From Mya arenaria (Eukaryota; Mollusca; Bivalvia; Myida; Myidae): DNA of 64,000 bases. Shown here in pieces: positions 1 through 15,900 of this stretch; within the stretch, counting starts at the first letter, position 1; each line of letters opens with the position of its first letter. A model generated the notes under the pieces. It had not been told where the DNA came from and did no database searches. It was given only the letters and a program-made list of their open reading frames with translations. The stretch lies in NCBI RefSeq assembly GCF_026914265.1, contig NC_069133.1, forward strand, positions 51,225,182 to 51,289,181, in the 5' to 3' direction. The position numbers and the translations under genes are program-made.

Positions 1-800
1 AAAAACTTTCACATCGGTAGAGCGTCGTCGTCTTCTTTTTTGTGAAGGAACATTCCCTACTCTTAAAAGTATGATTACATTGAACACATCGTCCGGGTTG
101 ATATAAAATTGAAAGTGCATTCATTGAGAATTCTTTAAGAATGATATGTTTTCAATGAAGAACTCGCGGAATTGCTATTGATCAATGGCACATGTTGTTG
201 CTTTAAAACTGAGAGTGATTTATTTATATTTCCAAAATTCGAGGATCTGATAGGATTCATTCAAACAAACATGTTTGGTAGAAAATAGTTATCTATATAA
301 GCGTATCACGACCTGTATTTGTTAACTCATTTCTTAAAATTAATGCATCATTATGTAAAACTCATTAGACTTTAATGATTTGAGCGCTTTTGTAACAGGG
401 AGAATTCGTTGCCACGTGGCTATTAATTAAAAAATCTCATTTATAAAGGCTATTTTTTGACCTGCACACAAAAGCTTTTTTGTTATTATAGTCAAATGAG
501 TTAAAGTTAATAATGAATTAAATTTAAACGAAAAAATGCATCATCTTATGGTGTGTCCCATTTGTACAGCATTAACCAATGGTAATCGCAGTTCTATTTA
601 CAGTAAGATTAAACTATGACGTCATTTTATTTTCCTACGTCATATTAGCTATAATACACGCTTATGTTTGTCCCGGTGAGTTGAATACTAAATTATAATG
701 ATGTATTAAATTAAGTATAAATTTAACTGGTATACATTCCTAATCATTTCTTACTTAATCACCAAACCTGCATAATGACTTTAAAATAATATTTCCTGAC
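1..800. other. Intergenic or intronic sequence without recognised feature
   Basis: This is AT-rich sequence downstream of the GPS exon. I looked for a seven-transmembrane exon on the minus strand and saw no convincing hydrophobic frame with splice sites. Confidence 0.5.
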
Positions 801-3800
801 CTTTACATTGTTTATTTTTATCAGTACAGCAAAGCTGGTGGTGTGGTCACATCTGCATGTTACCGTAAACTCATCCTCGCCAACAACTTCACAGCCTGAC
901 ACGGACCATACTCTGAAGTGGAATTCACAGTAACGTACAAGGTACATGTAGGTAGTTGTAGGTACGTCTTAAATCTTTAGATATAAATCCAAGATATGCC
1001 CAAAAGATCTAGGGTACAAAAACATCTAAAGAAAATCTTACCATATTTAAACTTAGCTGTAAAGTTTGGAATTTTAATGTTACTTGAAAAAACAACACTA
1101 ATTCTTTAAAATGGTGTTTTCATAAAAACACACTGATGTGTCCATACTTATATTGCAGAATATAAACTAAACATAACTTTTTCAATCCGTGAAATAGAAC
1201 AAGTAAGTGATTTTTCGAATTTAAGGAAAAGTTACATTTTTAAGAAGAGCCTTCTGGAATACATATTCAGTAAGCTCTTTAGATTTCATTTCATTTTAAG
1301 ATTTGATCCAAGTGATTTGATTGGAATGTAAAAATAACTGTCGAATGAACTGAATTGAATCACTAAGGCGTGTCTAAGGATATGGAAAAGAACTCAAGAT
1401 ATCGTTTATCGCAGGTCTCGCGGAATTTTGGGTTTTGGCGAATATCCTGTTTGGGTTAAAATTCCTCCGTGAGCTTCAATATTTTATTTAAGTAACATTT
1501 AGGGATGAGACGTGGTCAAGCTATTATGCAGCAATAAAATGGCACGGGCAGAACTTTAACAATTAAACAACAACAACAACCCCTGGTTGTTTAATATTAC
1601 TTTACATGCATCAATTACTGTACAATTGCCATAAGTCTGTGTGATAAAGAAATCTCACCTCATGCTTGTATTGTAAAAGCCACAAATCAATCTGTTGTTT
1701 GTGCTGTTTCCATTTGAAAGGATCTTCGAGTCCTTAAACATAAATACGAATATAAAAAATGGCCACTGTCACAGTTCATTTAGTCTTTAGCATGGACAAC
1801 TCGAATAATAATCGACAGCAAATATGTGTACTTTTTACTTTCATTTTATTTACCCTCTTGGTTTGGTCAAAGAATTGTTTATACAACCATTGTGAGACTT
1901 TCTGAACATAAAGTTTTAGATCTTAAACTTTAATTAATCGAGCTTTGTCGGATATCTGTCTGTTTTTCATGACTGAATAGCTTTGAAGTGTCGAAACTGT
2001 TGCTCAGGTTAGATGTATACATTGCAGATGTTGGCTCTATTTGGTCGAAGAGTACCTTAACTCGGTTTATCGATTAACATGATTCTAATCATTCTTCATT
2101 GTCTTCAAGTTTCCTCCGATTATATTTGTATGATTTGGTTATGCTATTGCTGATAAATCTTTCGACATGTGTGAGATTGGGCCAATACACTAGTTTAATC
2201 CCCGTGTTTAACAGATGTGTCCCTGACTGTTCCAGTATCGTAACCCGTACATTTCCTAATGAGTGTTCTGATACATTGTCATGCCAGTGTAATATGCATA
2301 TGATGTTTGGCGGCAGTTTGTTTCTCTTGTTTAGTGTCTGTAAACCTTAACCTAATGCTTCTTACGTGTCTTTGTTGTGTTTGTTGTGCTATTTGGAGTG
2401 TCGCTTAAGTTCTTATTGTTCCATTGAAATATGTACAACTTATGCAACAACAGGCTTTTTTTTACCTGATATCTCTAGCTAGGAGATTTCACCTTAGGAA
2501 ATGGGAATAACGAATAATATAAACTGTGTGCTTTTTTAATAATAATAGAAATAAAAATATAGAAAAAATATTTTTCCATCAACCCATCACATTTAAGAAG
2601 AATTTCAAGTACAGTTTATACCTTCACATGCTCTATTAAATAAAACATGGTAAACTCCACTACGGCCGAAATCCTGACATCATTCGAGAAAACTGCCATG
2701 GTCAAAATTGGACTGGCCAGGTACACGCCCTCATCTGCAGCCCTGCAACAAAGTAATGTGGTTGATTTATAAACATTTGGCGGTAAATGAGCATACTTAT
2801 TTGACGTTGGTCCGTACTCTCTGACGTCATTACCAACATGGCTATTCAAATCATGCCTCGATGAACTTTTACCATTTCTTTCGAATATTATCAACATTTT
2901 GCTCAGCACAGGAAACGTTCCATCAGAGTTTAAAGGATCTTATGTTCGACCTCTTTTGAAAAAACAAACATTGGATCAAAACATTTAAAAAAATTATAGA
3001 CCTGTTTCAAATCTATCATTTGTATCAAAGACACTAGAAACATTAGTGAGTTCTCGCATTGATGAACACTTGACAGAAAATCAACTTCAAGAAAAACATC
3101 AGTCAGCCTATCGTAAATTCCATTCGACAGAAACTGCACTTATCAAAGTCCAAAATGATGTTCTTAAATCCCTTGACCATGGTAATGCAACCATCTTAGT
3201 AATGCTAGATCTATCGGCAGCTTTTGACACAATCGATCACAAAACTTTGTTACATAGACTTGAAAATGTGTTCGGAATCGTTGAAAAACCACTGGAATGG
3301 ATAACATCATACCTTCAAGATAGAAAACAGACAGTAAACATTGATGGGGTGCTGTTATACCCGGTCACACTGAATTTTAGTGTTCCACAGGGGTCCGTAT
3401 TAGGACCGAAATTTTATACAATGTACACTAAACCCCTTGGTGCCATTTGCAAAGAGCATGGGCTGCAATACCATCTCTACGCCGATGACTCACAGCTGTA
3501 TCTATCTTTCAAACCATTAGATGGCATTTCTAAGGAAGAAACATTACAACGCATTCAATCGTGCCTTCGAGACATAATATTATGGATGAATCTAAATATG
3601 CTCAAACTTAACACTGATAAAACAGAAGTCATCATGTTCTCATCTCCTCATAACTCCAAACACATTGAAGATCTATCTGTAACCGTCGGTGACTCGAAAG
3701 TTAAATAGTCTGTTAAAGTAAAAAAAAATAGGTGCCATCTTTGATTCAAACATGAACATGGAAGATCACGTTAATTCAGTATGCAGATCATGTTATTTAC

Positions 3801-6800
3801 ATCTTAGACAAATAGGCAGAATTCAGAAACATCTGACAGTTGATGCATCTAAACAACTTGTGACTTCATTGGTTATCTCGCGCCTAGATTACTGCAATGC
3901 ACTACTGTATGGAGTTTCTCAAACATTAGTCAACAAACATACAGCTGCCCGCATCATCACCAGAACCTTGCGGTACGATCATTTCACACCTGTACTTAAA
4001 GAACACTATTTCAAACAGGCGTATGAGTAGGATTTTTACCAGGAATGATCTGTGACAGTGATTCACAAAGAATGTGTGGCCATTATGTGATTTTAAACAT
4101 AATTTTACAACCTGTTTTATTTCTACCATGATCTTTTAGTACAGTTACATATCCTATGTAAACTGTTTTAGACTATTGATACAATATATAAATGCAATTT
4201 AGATGTCAGGCGTAAATTAATTATACTAATATAATTTTTAAATTTTTTCAAAGTTTCGCTAGACTACTTTTTATCGTATGATATTGATATTTATTGTTTT
4301 TAATTCAGACGACCAGTTAAATACCACATTTCATTTTATTGTGTTTCATATTTTTTAGTATGTTGTACATTTATAATAATTAGTCTGAGTTTGAGACTCA
4401 AAACTCCAAATATTACTTTAAATGTAAAATTGCAATATGAAAAGTAATAATGGAACAATTTTCTGCGTAAGATAAAAAAAATCTAGTTTACAGTTACATA
4501 TTTTACATTAATTTAAACACGTTTTGACAAGAACAAGTATTTAAAAGATACGTTTAAATCGTTTAAATTCGTGTTTCGGCTGTGTCTTGTACTCACCAAG
4601 TACCTCCTAGTAAGTGTTGTTTGGGACACATACACCTACCACTCCATATAAGTCACCATACTGGTAAAACTCATTATCTCGTTTAAATCACTTGCATTAT
4701 TGGACAAAATTCATTTTTTTCAACATAAACCACGTTTTCCGACCTGGTCTGGTGTAGAGTCAAGTAGGCGGAGTACCACACACCCCAAATAAGTCACCAT
4801 ACTGGGACACTTACTATGTGGTACTCCGCCTTACATTCTCTAGTGAGTAGCAGACCCAGCCGGAAAACGTTTTTTTTTTGTGACGTGTGCTTTAAGCGAG
4901 ATTTCCCAAAGCCATGACCTATATTGTCTGGCAGATGGGCGTGTCCCCTATCACACAAACACATTCTTTGCGCGTTCTTAAAGAAATGTTTTTGAGATAA
5001 ATAATAATCCAGACAAATAATGTATCCGCCGAATATATCCGCAGGCCGCAAAAAAAGTTTTCTGGCCGGAAAATAGATTCTCCCGCTGGAGATTACATTT
5101 TCCGTCCAGAAAACCTTTCATGCTGTCCGGCTAACTTTTAGCACCTCATATACTTGATGTTATTCTTCTGGGTTTTTTTTAAAGTACAAGAAAGTAAGAT
5201 TATTATTTTGCTTGAAATATAACACAGCGACTTGTACTATCATGAATACTTATTATCAGATAAAAGTGTGAGGAAATATGGGTGCTGGTCTGAAATAAAT
5301 CTGCAGCAAACGGTTCCATAAGGACGACTTTGTGCGTGATATTGGTGTATCATCAAAGGATTAAACAGACGAAAAAAAAGATACAAATATTCTTGATAGA
5401 AACATCAGTTTTGTTATTTTTTGGAAAGTCTGTATCACCACAAAACACGAATTCTTGAACAATCCGTTAAAATCTAAGACATCTCGCAACGTGTAATTTC
5501 GCACATACACACGCACGCACGAACGTACGCAGTAGTAATTGGAAATGTTTCCATCCTGTATCTTTACATCAACCGTAACACGTATCAAATTCTTTAAATA
5601 CCTCGATGGTATATGCTGTTAAAATCGTCACATAACACTTAGGGTGTCGAAATTTTCCATATGTGTTCCCAATACATTTTACCATCGTCTATATACGCCT
5701 GTACAGAGTTGCACCTAGCTGAGTTCTATTGCAAGGTTTATATCACACAAACTATCGTTAAACCAGAAAAACGTTGATCAAATTGTAAACAAGGTCATGA
5801 AAAGTGTATAAGAAAGCAGCACGGACTTTACATGTGCACATTGTTTCTTTTGAATCTCAAAAATAACTTAGGTTGAAAAGGGTTTAGGTTTTGCACAAAA
5901 TTTATACTTTATCATATGACAGGGATTAGTATTTGCTAAACATGTGCGTTTTGCTGACGCAGGGTTTGTGCCATATTTCATTTTAATAATAGTATCGTTT
6001 ATAGTAAAGCAAAATATTTACATAATTACAAAAGTCAGTGACTGCATGTGTGAAGACAACAATGCAATGGCAATAATCGGACTTATCGCATTGGTGAAAG
6101 GCTTTGAAATTATGTTGCTGTTGGCTCTATAGTGTCAAAAAATACTATTTTCGGATGTACATCTAATTTATAAACTTGACGGTTTATTTTTATGTTTTGG
6201 GTTCAGAAGGAGTTAAGTTTTATTACTCTCTTCTTCTGCTTAAATGTAGACACTTGTTATTGATCGGATTGGTTTTTTTTTCCAAAGTTATATCTAAGTA
6301 CGGTCAATCCCTAATGCAAACATAATAAAAACATAGTGGAATTGAAAATATTCAAATTAGTTAAGGATCTTTTAAAAATATATTGCTATTTGTTAAAATA
6401 TTATTCCAAAAATGGGGAATTTCAGAGGCTTTTTGGGGAAGAAAAACCACGGTCCGTCGCTTGTTTTTTAAATAAATAATTTACCTAGGTCTTCCGGTTA
6501 GCAGGATACGTCACTTAACTAAAGAATACGTGAGACTCGCAAGGGGGTTATAAGTCTCTATAGGCAATACATAACTGAAAACATATATATGTAAGGTTTT
6601 AAAAAAGGTTAAATAGTTTGCACTTAAATATTATATTTGATATGTTTTCAAAGAAATTGTTGTTGTTTTTTGTGGAGAAACTTTCATGTCAAAGCTTCAT
6701 CTTATTGGTACCTCTCACGGGCTTACCGACTTAAATATAAACCACTCAAAACGTTTCATTTCCTTTATTTCTTCGACATTAATCATTTGTCCAAACTGGG

Positions 6801-6920
6801 GTCAAACAACTATCGCCAAAGAAAGAGCACAGGTCACAAATCAGACGTGTTTTTAAAGTACAGGAAAACAGCATTTATATATTGTTCATTCAGAGATAAT
6901 ATCGAGTGAGGAATAACACA

Positions 6921-6997
<77 letters not shown>

Positions 6998-9900
6998 ATA
7001 ATATACGAATAACTTTTATTTGACAGCTCTGATAATCAAATGTTAACACTTACGTATTATCCAACGAAACAAGTTTCATAACGCTTTTGTCAAGCACTGC
7101 AGCTACCAATATTACATTTCCTGGAAGAGAAAATAGATATGTATTTTCAAAAACGTAGCAGAAATTAGAAGTTTATGAAAACTTGACCAGTTATTTTTGT
7201 AAATAATGAATCAATCTAAAATATAGTCTTATTTTGTTATATGACTTACACAAATATGGTAAACAATATTTTATATAATAAAAATAACACTCAAGTGGAA
7301 TGAAATGTGTCACATGTGCCGGAAGAAGTATTGTAATATTAAGAGTGATTGCTAAGTTAAATGTAAACGAGCATCTATTTATCTTACAAGAATCAGTACA
7401 CTGAACAAAATTTTTAAACGTCCACTTAATGAAATTCATTCAATAGAAAACTACTCAATGTATCGACTTGAAAATTGAAACGACATCGTTTTGCCTAGTA
7501 CTCTATCGATTTTTATAAAGAAAATCACACCTTAAAATTACTGTCGAGGTTAGCCATGCGAGACGATAGGTGCGATTTCCGATTTTTTGACACGAGAATT
7601 ACGAGGATTATGAAGTTATCGCTAATTTTCATGTTAACGCAAAACATGTTGAATTATCAGCTCGAAAAACAGAAAAAATGGCTAGAATGACTATTGAAGA
7701 GCGGACAAGGGCCGTCGGCATGATTGATGCAGGTACTCCGATTCGGCAGGTTTGGCCAATTTTGTAAATTAATAAATAAATTCCGATATAATGTGCGAAC
7801 TAATATAAAAAAATTGTTTAATTAAACCAATGACGCATAATAATCAATGAATTTTAGGTTGTACGGCTGTTTAATAGGCAACACTCGAGTATCCGTCAGC
7901 TGTGGGAGAAATTTAGAAGAACCGGAAGTGTTGCTGACATACACCGGAGGCCCAAACGCAGAGTAACAACTCGCCACCAAGATAGATATATGGTTCTTTC
8001 TCACCTACGCAACCGTTTCACTCCGGCTACGTCAACGGCACGGCAGACCGTTGGCACGCACAACCGGGCAATTTGCCCACAGACCGTCCGCAACCGGCTC
8101 CGGGCCATCGGTAATCGCGCCCGTCGGAAGGTTCCTGTTCTTGCTGCGGGGCACAGAGCAGCACGGCTAGCATGGGCGAGACGGAATCTACGGTTGACTA
8201 GAGCTGACTGGGCTAATGTCATTTTTGTGGATAAGACAAGACTGAAGCTCCGTGGGTCAGACGGGCGCGTATGCATTTACCGACGGAGGGGAGAGCGAAA
8301 CAGGGAATGTTTTTTGATTGACGCAGACCAGTTCGGTGGTGGTTCTGTGATGGTCTGGGCAGGAATTTCCACCCACACAAAGACTCCGATTGTCCATATC
8401 CATGGTTATTTAAATGCACTGAGGTATCAGAACGACATTATTCAACCTGTATTGATACCGCACATTCAAGCTAATCGAGGCATGATGTTGTTGCAAGACA
8501 TTGCGCCTTCAATGTCATGTTGCACGCAGAACTCAGAATATGCTGGCAACAAACAACATTCGTGTTTTAGATTTTCCGGCAAAAAGCCCAGAGCTGAATC
8601 CAATAGAAACTGTGTGGGACTTGTTAAAGAGAAAGGTTAGGGCTTTGCCCCAACAACACAATGCCGACGAAATCAGGCGTGATATTCGTCGGATGTGCGA
8701 CATTATCCCACAGAACTTCATTCACAGATATTAGGTTTCAATGAGGTCAAGGTGCCTTGCAGTTATTGCTGCAAATGGTGGACACACAAGCTACTGAATT
8801 GAACATGTTCTCCTGGACAGTTCTTTGTGACTTTCGATTTAACGAGTGACTAACTTTAACATTGTTTCTTGCAATGAATTAATAGTTCCGATGAAATTAA
8901 ATTTTATTAAAATGTTTTCAATAAATGCGTAAAACTATGTCTATTAAACAGGTTTTGTGATAATGTTATTTTATTCACATATTTTAATAGAACATATAGT
9001 GGACGTTTAGAAATTTTGTTTAGTGTATATACCTAAAGCTTAAATATGAAGTATAGTTGTAATTTACATTAGATCTTTTATTTAAAAACAAAATTGTAAC
9101 ACATTACTTGTTATTGTGTTAAATCTGATCATATAAGTTATTCAAAAAATATAAATATAACTATTCTATTGTTACTTTTTAGACATGTTAAAGCTTTAAC
9201 ATGTTCTAGCCATATTTTAAAAAACTGTCAGCCCATTCATGAGTTATTGACTGGGCAACGAATTTGCTAAATTCTAATTTGAAAAGGGGACATTACTTCG
9301 TAAAGAATTAAAGTGGTTTATTTTTTCATTTTAAAAAAATACTGAAAGGCAAGACGAATTTAACAGATTGTTTGAAAAAATGGATATTGTCTTACGTTAA
9401 ATGATCTGCAAAGCGGAATTTCAAATTCGAGTACTGAAAAAAAGTGCGCGACCAGATGTATTGTTGAAAGAATTTCTTATCAATTTGAAGTTTGAACCTT
9501 CACTTTTCTTGAAAAAACTGTTCAATAGAATTTTACACATTGGATGTTTTCCAGATATATGTTCTGAAGACCTGAGCGTGTCAAATCATAAAAAGGGGAG
9601 TATTAGTTATTTAAACAACTTAGGTATTGCACAGCTAAGAATTATTGGAACATTATAAACAATTGTAATTAACAGTGGGTTGTCAAATTGGAAAAATGTA
9701 CTCCTGAAGCACAGGCATGTTCTGGGGCTAAGTTTGGAACCACAGACAATATATTTGCCTTGCATAGACCAATAACCCATTTTATTAACCAACATTCTGC
9801 ACATTTATTGATTTTTCAAAAGCATTTGACTATATACTAAGGGAAACCCTTTGTTTTAAGATATATAGAGTTAAGCTTCAAAATGACATTCTAGGTGCAA

Positions 9901-12900
9901 TTTTGAACGTTAGCTAGGGTTAAGGCAGGATGAGGCCTTTCTCTGATTTTGTTTTCTCTTTATATGAATGATAAAGAAGATTTAGTGATTTTTCATAGGA
10001 GCTAAAAGAGGCGTTTTGGGTTATTAATTATTTTTCTGACTTTTGTACGCGATGATTTTCAATTTTGCACAATCTGCGGAGGAATTTCGATATTATCTTG
10101 ATATGTTATGCGATTTCTTAAAACAATGGAAGCTTATGGCCAATATAAATAAAACAGAAGTGATTATTTTCAGAAAAGGCTTAAGACTTCTAACAGTATA
10201 AGCATGTTTATATGATGGTAAGCCATAAATGTTGTTAAAAAATACGTATAATTTAGGAATAGATTTTACAATAGGAATATCTTTTATGCAGGCCACAAAA
10301 TCGTTAGGTGGTCAAACACAAAAGGCAACTTAAACGTTAAGAAAACATTTCGATAAATTTTCCAGTATTACTATTTATCATAAAATTGAACTGTTTGATA
10401 AACGTATGAAGCCAATAAAAATTTTATTGTATGGGTTTGAAGTTATGGCTTCCATGATTTTTATATTGTACAAATACATACGAAATTTATCAAAAGTATA
10501 GACCACAAAATGACTTTACCCTATCAGAGACGGAGATACTGGATCTTATGATGTAAAGCAAAGAATAACAGTCTGTCAAAAATTAATATGCTAGACTCAA
10601 CGATTCTTCCAGGGTCTTGTTGTATAAAACTAGTTTGATTTCCAATTTTATTCAAAATGTTTTTATATTGAAAAGTAAACTAATGCTCTAAAATTGAGAG
10701 TATCATCGCATAGGCTTAATCTTGAAACTGGGAGATGGAAAAAAAACAGACATTGTTGATAGGACTTGTCCATCATGAAACATTTTTGAAAACGAGTTTC
10801 ACTTCCTTTTTGAATGTAATTTGTGTTTCGAAATAAGACAAATATACCTCCCTAGATCTTATTGTAGAAATCCAAGCATGCTTAAAACCATTGAGCTTCT
10901 CAGGTCAATGAATGTTAATATAGTTAAAAAAACCTCGTTGTATTTGTATATAGAGCTTTTGAAATAAGCACTCAGTTCACTTTTAGACTGAGCATGTTTA
11001 TAGAAGACATTTAATTGTGCTAAATGTCTTCTGAAAACGTAATCACTATTGGCATGTCAAGCTCTAATTAAGATTTATTTTCTTTAGAATCCAGTTATTG
11101 TATTTATTACAATATGCCATATTGCGTTCATAAATACTTAATCTTCTTTATATATCAACACGTTTTATTTCCTCTCAATGATCAAGGGACATTTTGCTAT
11201 ATTTTATTGTATGTAATTATGTTGAAAGTTTGAATTGAAATAAATCAATGTCCTCCTTGAAACCAAAGTCAAAGTTGACCGACCGCAGTATTAACAAGTA
11301 TATCAAGAATAATCTAAATAGTACAACCTTTTATGAGTTATTGTCTGGACAACGCATTTTTGGCAAATTCTAACTTGTAAAGAAGTCATAAGAAGAAAAA
11401 TAGTTGGTTTGCAATGATGGTCAAACTTTACCTGTATTCTATGGGTTTCAACATGTGTTTCAAAACAAAACAAAAATAAAACAACAAACAAAACACACAC
11501 ACAAACACCGACAACAAACAAACAATCTACTACACCACAACAACAAAAAACACGCTTTGTAGTGATATAAATACAATATAGCATTCAACTTTGCTACTTG
11601 AAAAGAAATCTACCTATTGTATACATACCTGATATGTTATGACCCTGTTCGTATGTCTGAACTTTGTTTATAACACATCCAGCAACGGTACTTTCAAACA
11701 CAGTGTCTTGTTCTGGTTTTAGGTCTATGCCGGCCAATTCTACAGGTATCATTTAAAGATAAACATATGTTGTATAAACGTTCCATCCGAAATCATTTTC
11801 ATTCAAATGGTATTCCGATATCATCACGAATCTTATTCAGTATGTAAAAATATCCGCAAAGAAATTAAACAACAGTTTAGCAAGACGGTTAATACACAAC
11901 AATGACCAAAACAAAGCATATCTCATGAAGCCAATGAGCACCAGTCACTTCCATCAATGTAATCAGGCTTAATTTATTTTTTTGAACCTGGTTAATTTAA
12001 GTGAGTCAAGGCTTACAAATGTTTATTAAATAAGTTACCCGTGTCTTCTGCGGTGAGGCTAAGATAATTTCCAATGTCGACAGCATATATTACTGCGTTC
12101 AAAAGCTCTTCTAAAAAGTCCAGGACATTTATATGCTGTAATGTAGAAATGATAAAGTATGAAATTTGGTTTCAGCTCCATTTTGAAGATATCTATATAC
12201 TGATTTGCCTTTTCCTGAGGATAATAATGCAATATGAAACTACCATCTAGAAGTGAACCGATATGAAACTGCCCGTAAGTACTATACAATTATGAAACTG
12301 TCCGCCAGAATAATATGAAATGACCGCTATAACTGTACCGATATGAAACTGCCCTCTAGAACTGTACGAATATGAAACTGCCCGCCTGTATTGGACGGAT
12401 ATAAAGCTGCCCACTATCATTGTTAGAATATGAAACTGCTTGCTAGTACTGTTCGAATATGAAACTGCCCGCTAGTATTGCACGAATATGAAACTGCCTT
12501 CTAGAACAATATGATCATGACCGCTAGAACTGTACACATACCAAACTGCCGGCTAGTACTGTACGAATACGACACTGTCAGCTAGTACTGTTGGAATACG
12601 AAACTGCACACTAGTACTGTACGAATATGCAACTGCCTGCTAGTACCGTACGAATATGAAACTTCCCGCTAGTACTGTACTAATATGAAACTTCCCGCTA
12701 GTACTGTAGTAATATGAAACTGCTTGCTAGTACTGTTCAAATACCAAACTGCCTGCTATCACTCGTTCGAATATGAAACTGCCCGCTTGCGTTGAACGAA
12801 CACTTCTCAGGACAATATACACTTGAAACAATTTAAATGATAATACTTTCTTACATGATTGCACGATTGAAACGTCAGATCCTCTTGCAGCTCCGCTCTG

Positions 12901-15900
12901 ATCACAGCCAGTATATCCTGTTAGACGAAATCGAAGTACACACTTTTATTACCAGTCTTACAGCTAAACAAAAGAATACAAACACAATCATACTTCTAGC
13001 TGAGAAGCGTCTGACTTTAGAAATTGCATTCAGTGTGTGGCTTTTCACTAATATTTATGTGTCGATTTAGTATAATCTGACAAACTTATAACTAAACTGA
13101 TGTCAGTGTATCTTATTTTTCGTTTTACATTTTTATGCTATAGTTTTGGAAATATTATACACCATATTTCGATCCAGTTTAACAAGAAAAAATGCATTTT
13201 ATGCCATTTGTATACCTATAGTTATACAAGTTCAAATAATAATAAACTAAAGCAGTTTAAAATGGTAGAACAACATGCTCGTTTGTCTTTATATACTCAA
13301 CATGTTGTATTAATAAATATGGGAATATTCGTCTGCACTCTTATAATTGAGAGATTGTGATTCAGTTATGTATACCAACTACAATATGGCGAAATACAAT
13401 TTGGCTGTCGCCCCAGCATATTTATTAGTATGCGAACAAGTCTAGACACATGTTTGTTATTCTGAATTTAGTTAACGCCTACGTGCCATTATTGGACTGT
13501 TTCTAATGCAAGTTGATGCAATTATTCTGTAGTCGTACCCTTTTTAAAGATTTATGCACATACCATGATGAGCGAGGGTTTGTCGGGGAAATCTAGTGGT
13601 ATAATTCGGTCCAAGGGAATGGACTTTTGACAAAGTATTCTTGAAGAATGGATGATATATTGAATGCATTCACTTCTGGTTGTTTTGTGAGACATGAGCG
13701 AGCACTACAATAAAATAAATACTTCCATTAGATTCTGCAAAGGCCTTGTTTAAGGCGGGACAACAGCAGCTGGACAATTGAAAGGAACGCCTAGTTTTAC
13801 CCTTCTTCAGGTATCGCCCCCCCCCCCCCCCCCACAGCGCCGAAAAAAAATCAAAATAAAAAATCTAACATTCATTGGTGCCTATTATTCACGATCAGAA
13901 CTAATGTCAATATTGATCTGTCAAAGCATATTCTCCGGGGCATACTCTCTTTTTGCACAGCCCTAAAGGGGATTATAATTGCAGCCAAACCATAAACTAT
14001 GACTTTAAATGGACACTAGTATTCAGATCAGATCAGTTTTATTTGGGTGCAATACACTGTTCACCGAGTGAGCGGCAAAAGCTATATTTCACGCGTGGCG
14101 TAGCCGAGAGCAAATCATTTAATTTTGGTGTTAATGAGGTGCAATGATTTGCAATCTTACACTGAAATAAAGTTTTTTTTGTTATCATGATAGGCCTAGA
14201 AAGGCATCGAATGACAGTTAAGTAAAGTTTTCTTCAGAGACGTCTATCAAATTGTATGAGAACTTAAGATTATTTCGGCAATGACATCGTAAGACGTGTG
14301 TTCTAGTCATGTGCGCGCTGACGTTTGAATTTAGAATAGTGTGTTTGTACGACGTGATAAATACGTCATAAATGCTACGTCGGAAGGCAACATTTTGCTT
14401 AAAATGAAGACTTAAAACCAAGATAACTTTTCTTTTTCTTCAATCCTTTAAATGAAGTAAAGGGCAGTCTATTCTGCTTAAATAGCCCCACCTTCGTTTC
14501 ATTGCCGGAGTTTTATTAGGTGATTAGTTTCCTTAGACACTTCGACCTGTTTCCAAACTAATGTTTTGAAATTGCTCCATCGGGAGGAGGTTTTTTGAAA
14601 AGGTTTGTCGAAGTGTTTCCAGAAACTAATCTATCAATCAAACTTTGGTAAAAGCTATGTTTCATTTAAAATGGTGAAGAAATAGTCGTTATCTTAGTTT
14701 AAAGGCTTCATTCAAAGCAAAATATTGCCTTCCGACGTAGCATTAATGACGCAATTTATCACGTGGTATACAGACACTGGAATAGAGAGCGGGCAAAATA
14801 ATTTTTCTATACATTACGACCATCAACCTGTTCTGTTCTGTTCCTGTGTTTACCGTGTTCCATCGATGACTTGTATCGAAATGGGAAGATGCACTTCAGC
14901 TGTGGATCAACGGTCTTATACGATAATTGCGTTATTTCAAGGAATGAAAAACCAAAGCAACACACTGAATTGTATTAGGTAAAGACAATTACATTACTAA
15001 AGAGGCCTCTGCTCAGTGGATTGTTGGCCATTCTTTCATTTCCCGTGAGGTTTGAATCATGGTCTGTCAGATTTGCAGATCCTGTAAATGTAATAATGTC
15101 AACAGATGTATGTCCTCTATGTATTTCAAGCAATCAATGATATGCCATAGGCGTTTATAACAGACCTTAGGTCATTGTTCTACTCTGTTCAGAAAACAAT
15201 AGCAGTTTGTTATATTTGATTTATTTGCATGACCGAATTATCAAAAATGGGAACATTGACCCATAATACTCTGGTGTCATGATAAAAGACAACATGACCA
15301 TGTGTCCATTTTATACATACAAAACGGTACTAAACAGCAAAAACAAACTACTAGGGCATCGTACAGCCTCAACATCCTTTAGTTTGATAAAGAGATAATT
15401 GGGCCGATTATTCAGAATTTTGCTAAAAACGACGTTGTTAACGTCATATTTCTTAATTTCCAAATCCTGAAACTTCTGGAAATTGAATTAACACAGTAAG
15501 GCTTTTGATCTGCAGTGTTTCAGTTGTACTTTTGTATAAATATATTACCACATCATCAACTATTTCACGTTAATAATATTGCCGTTAATCAGGTTGTTAA
15601 GTTTTAGAAAGTCCTGAGCAATTCACTTATTATATCATAGTGTGAATACATGTGTACATGTTTATAGGTAATTAAGCTGACTCCTTTGCATTTTGAAAAA
15701 AAAAGAAGATGCAAATGTTATTCTTTTTTGAATTCATGGCATACAGATAGAACTCACAAGGGCGTATGTGTTCCACATATACGCAGATATTACGTTTAAC
15801 ATACTTGATCCGACAAAACGTCACTTGTATATCATAGAAGGGAAAACGTTGGTTGACGTTTAGCACCAGTACCTACATTTTAAAAATTCCGTTGACGTTG

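Noticed and set aside
8001..8276. Minus-strand frame over the Tc1 transposase
   Set aside because: It is the antisense shadow of the transposase coding strand.
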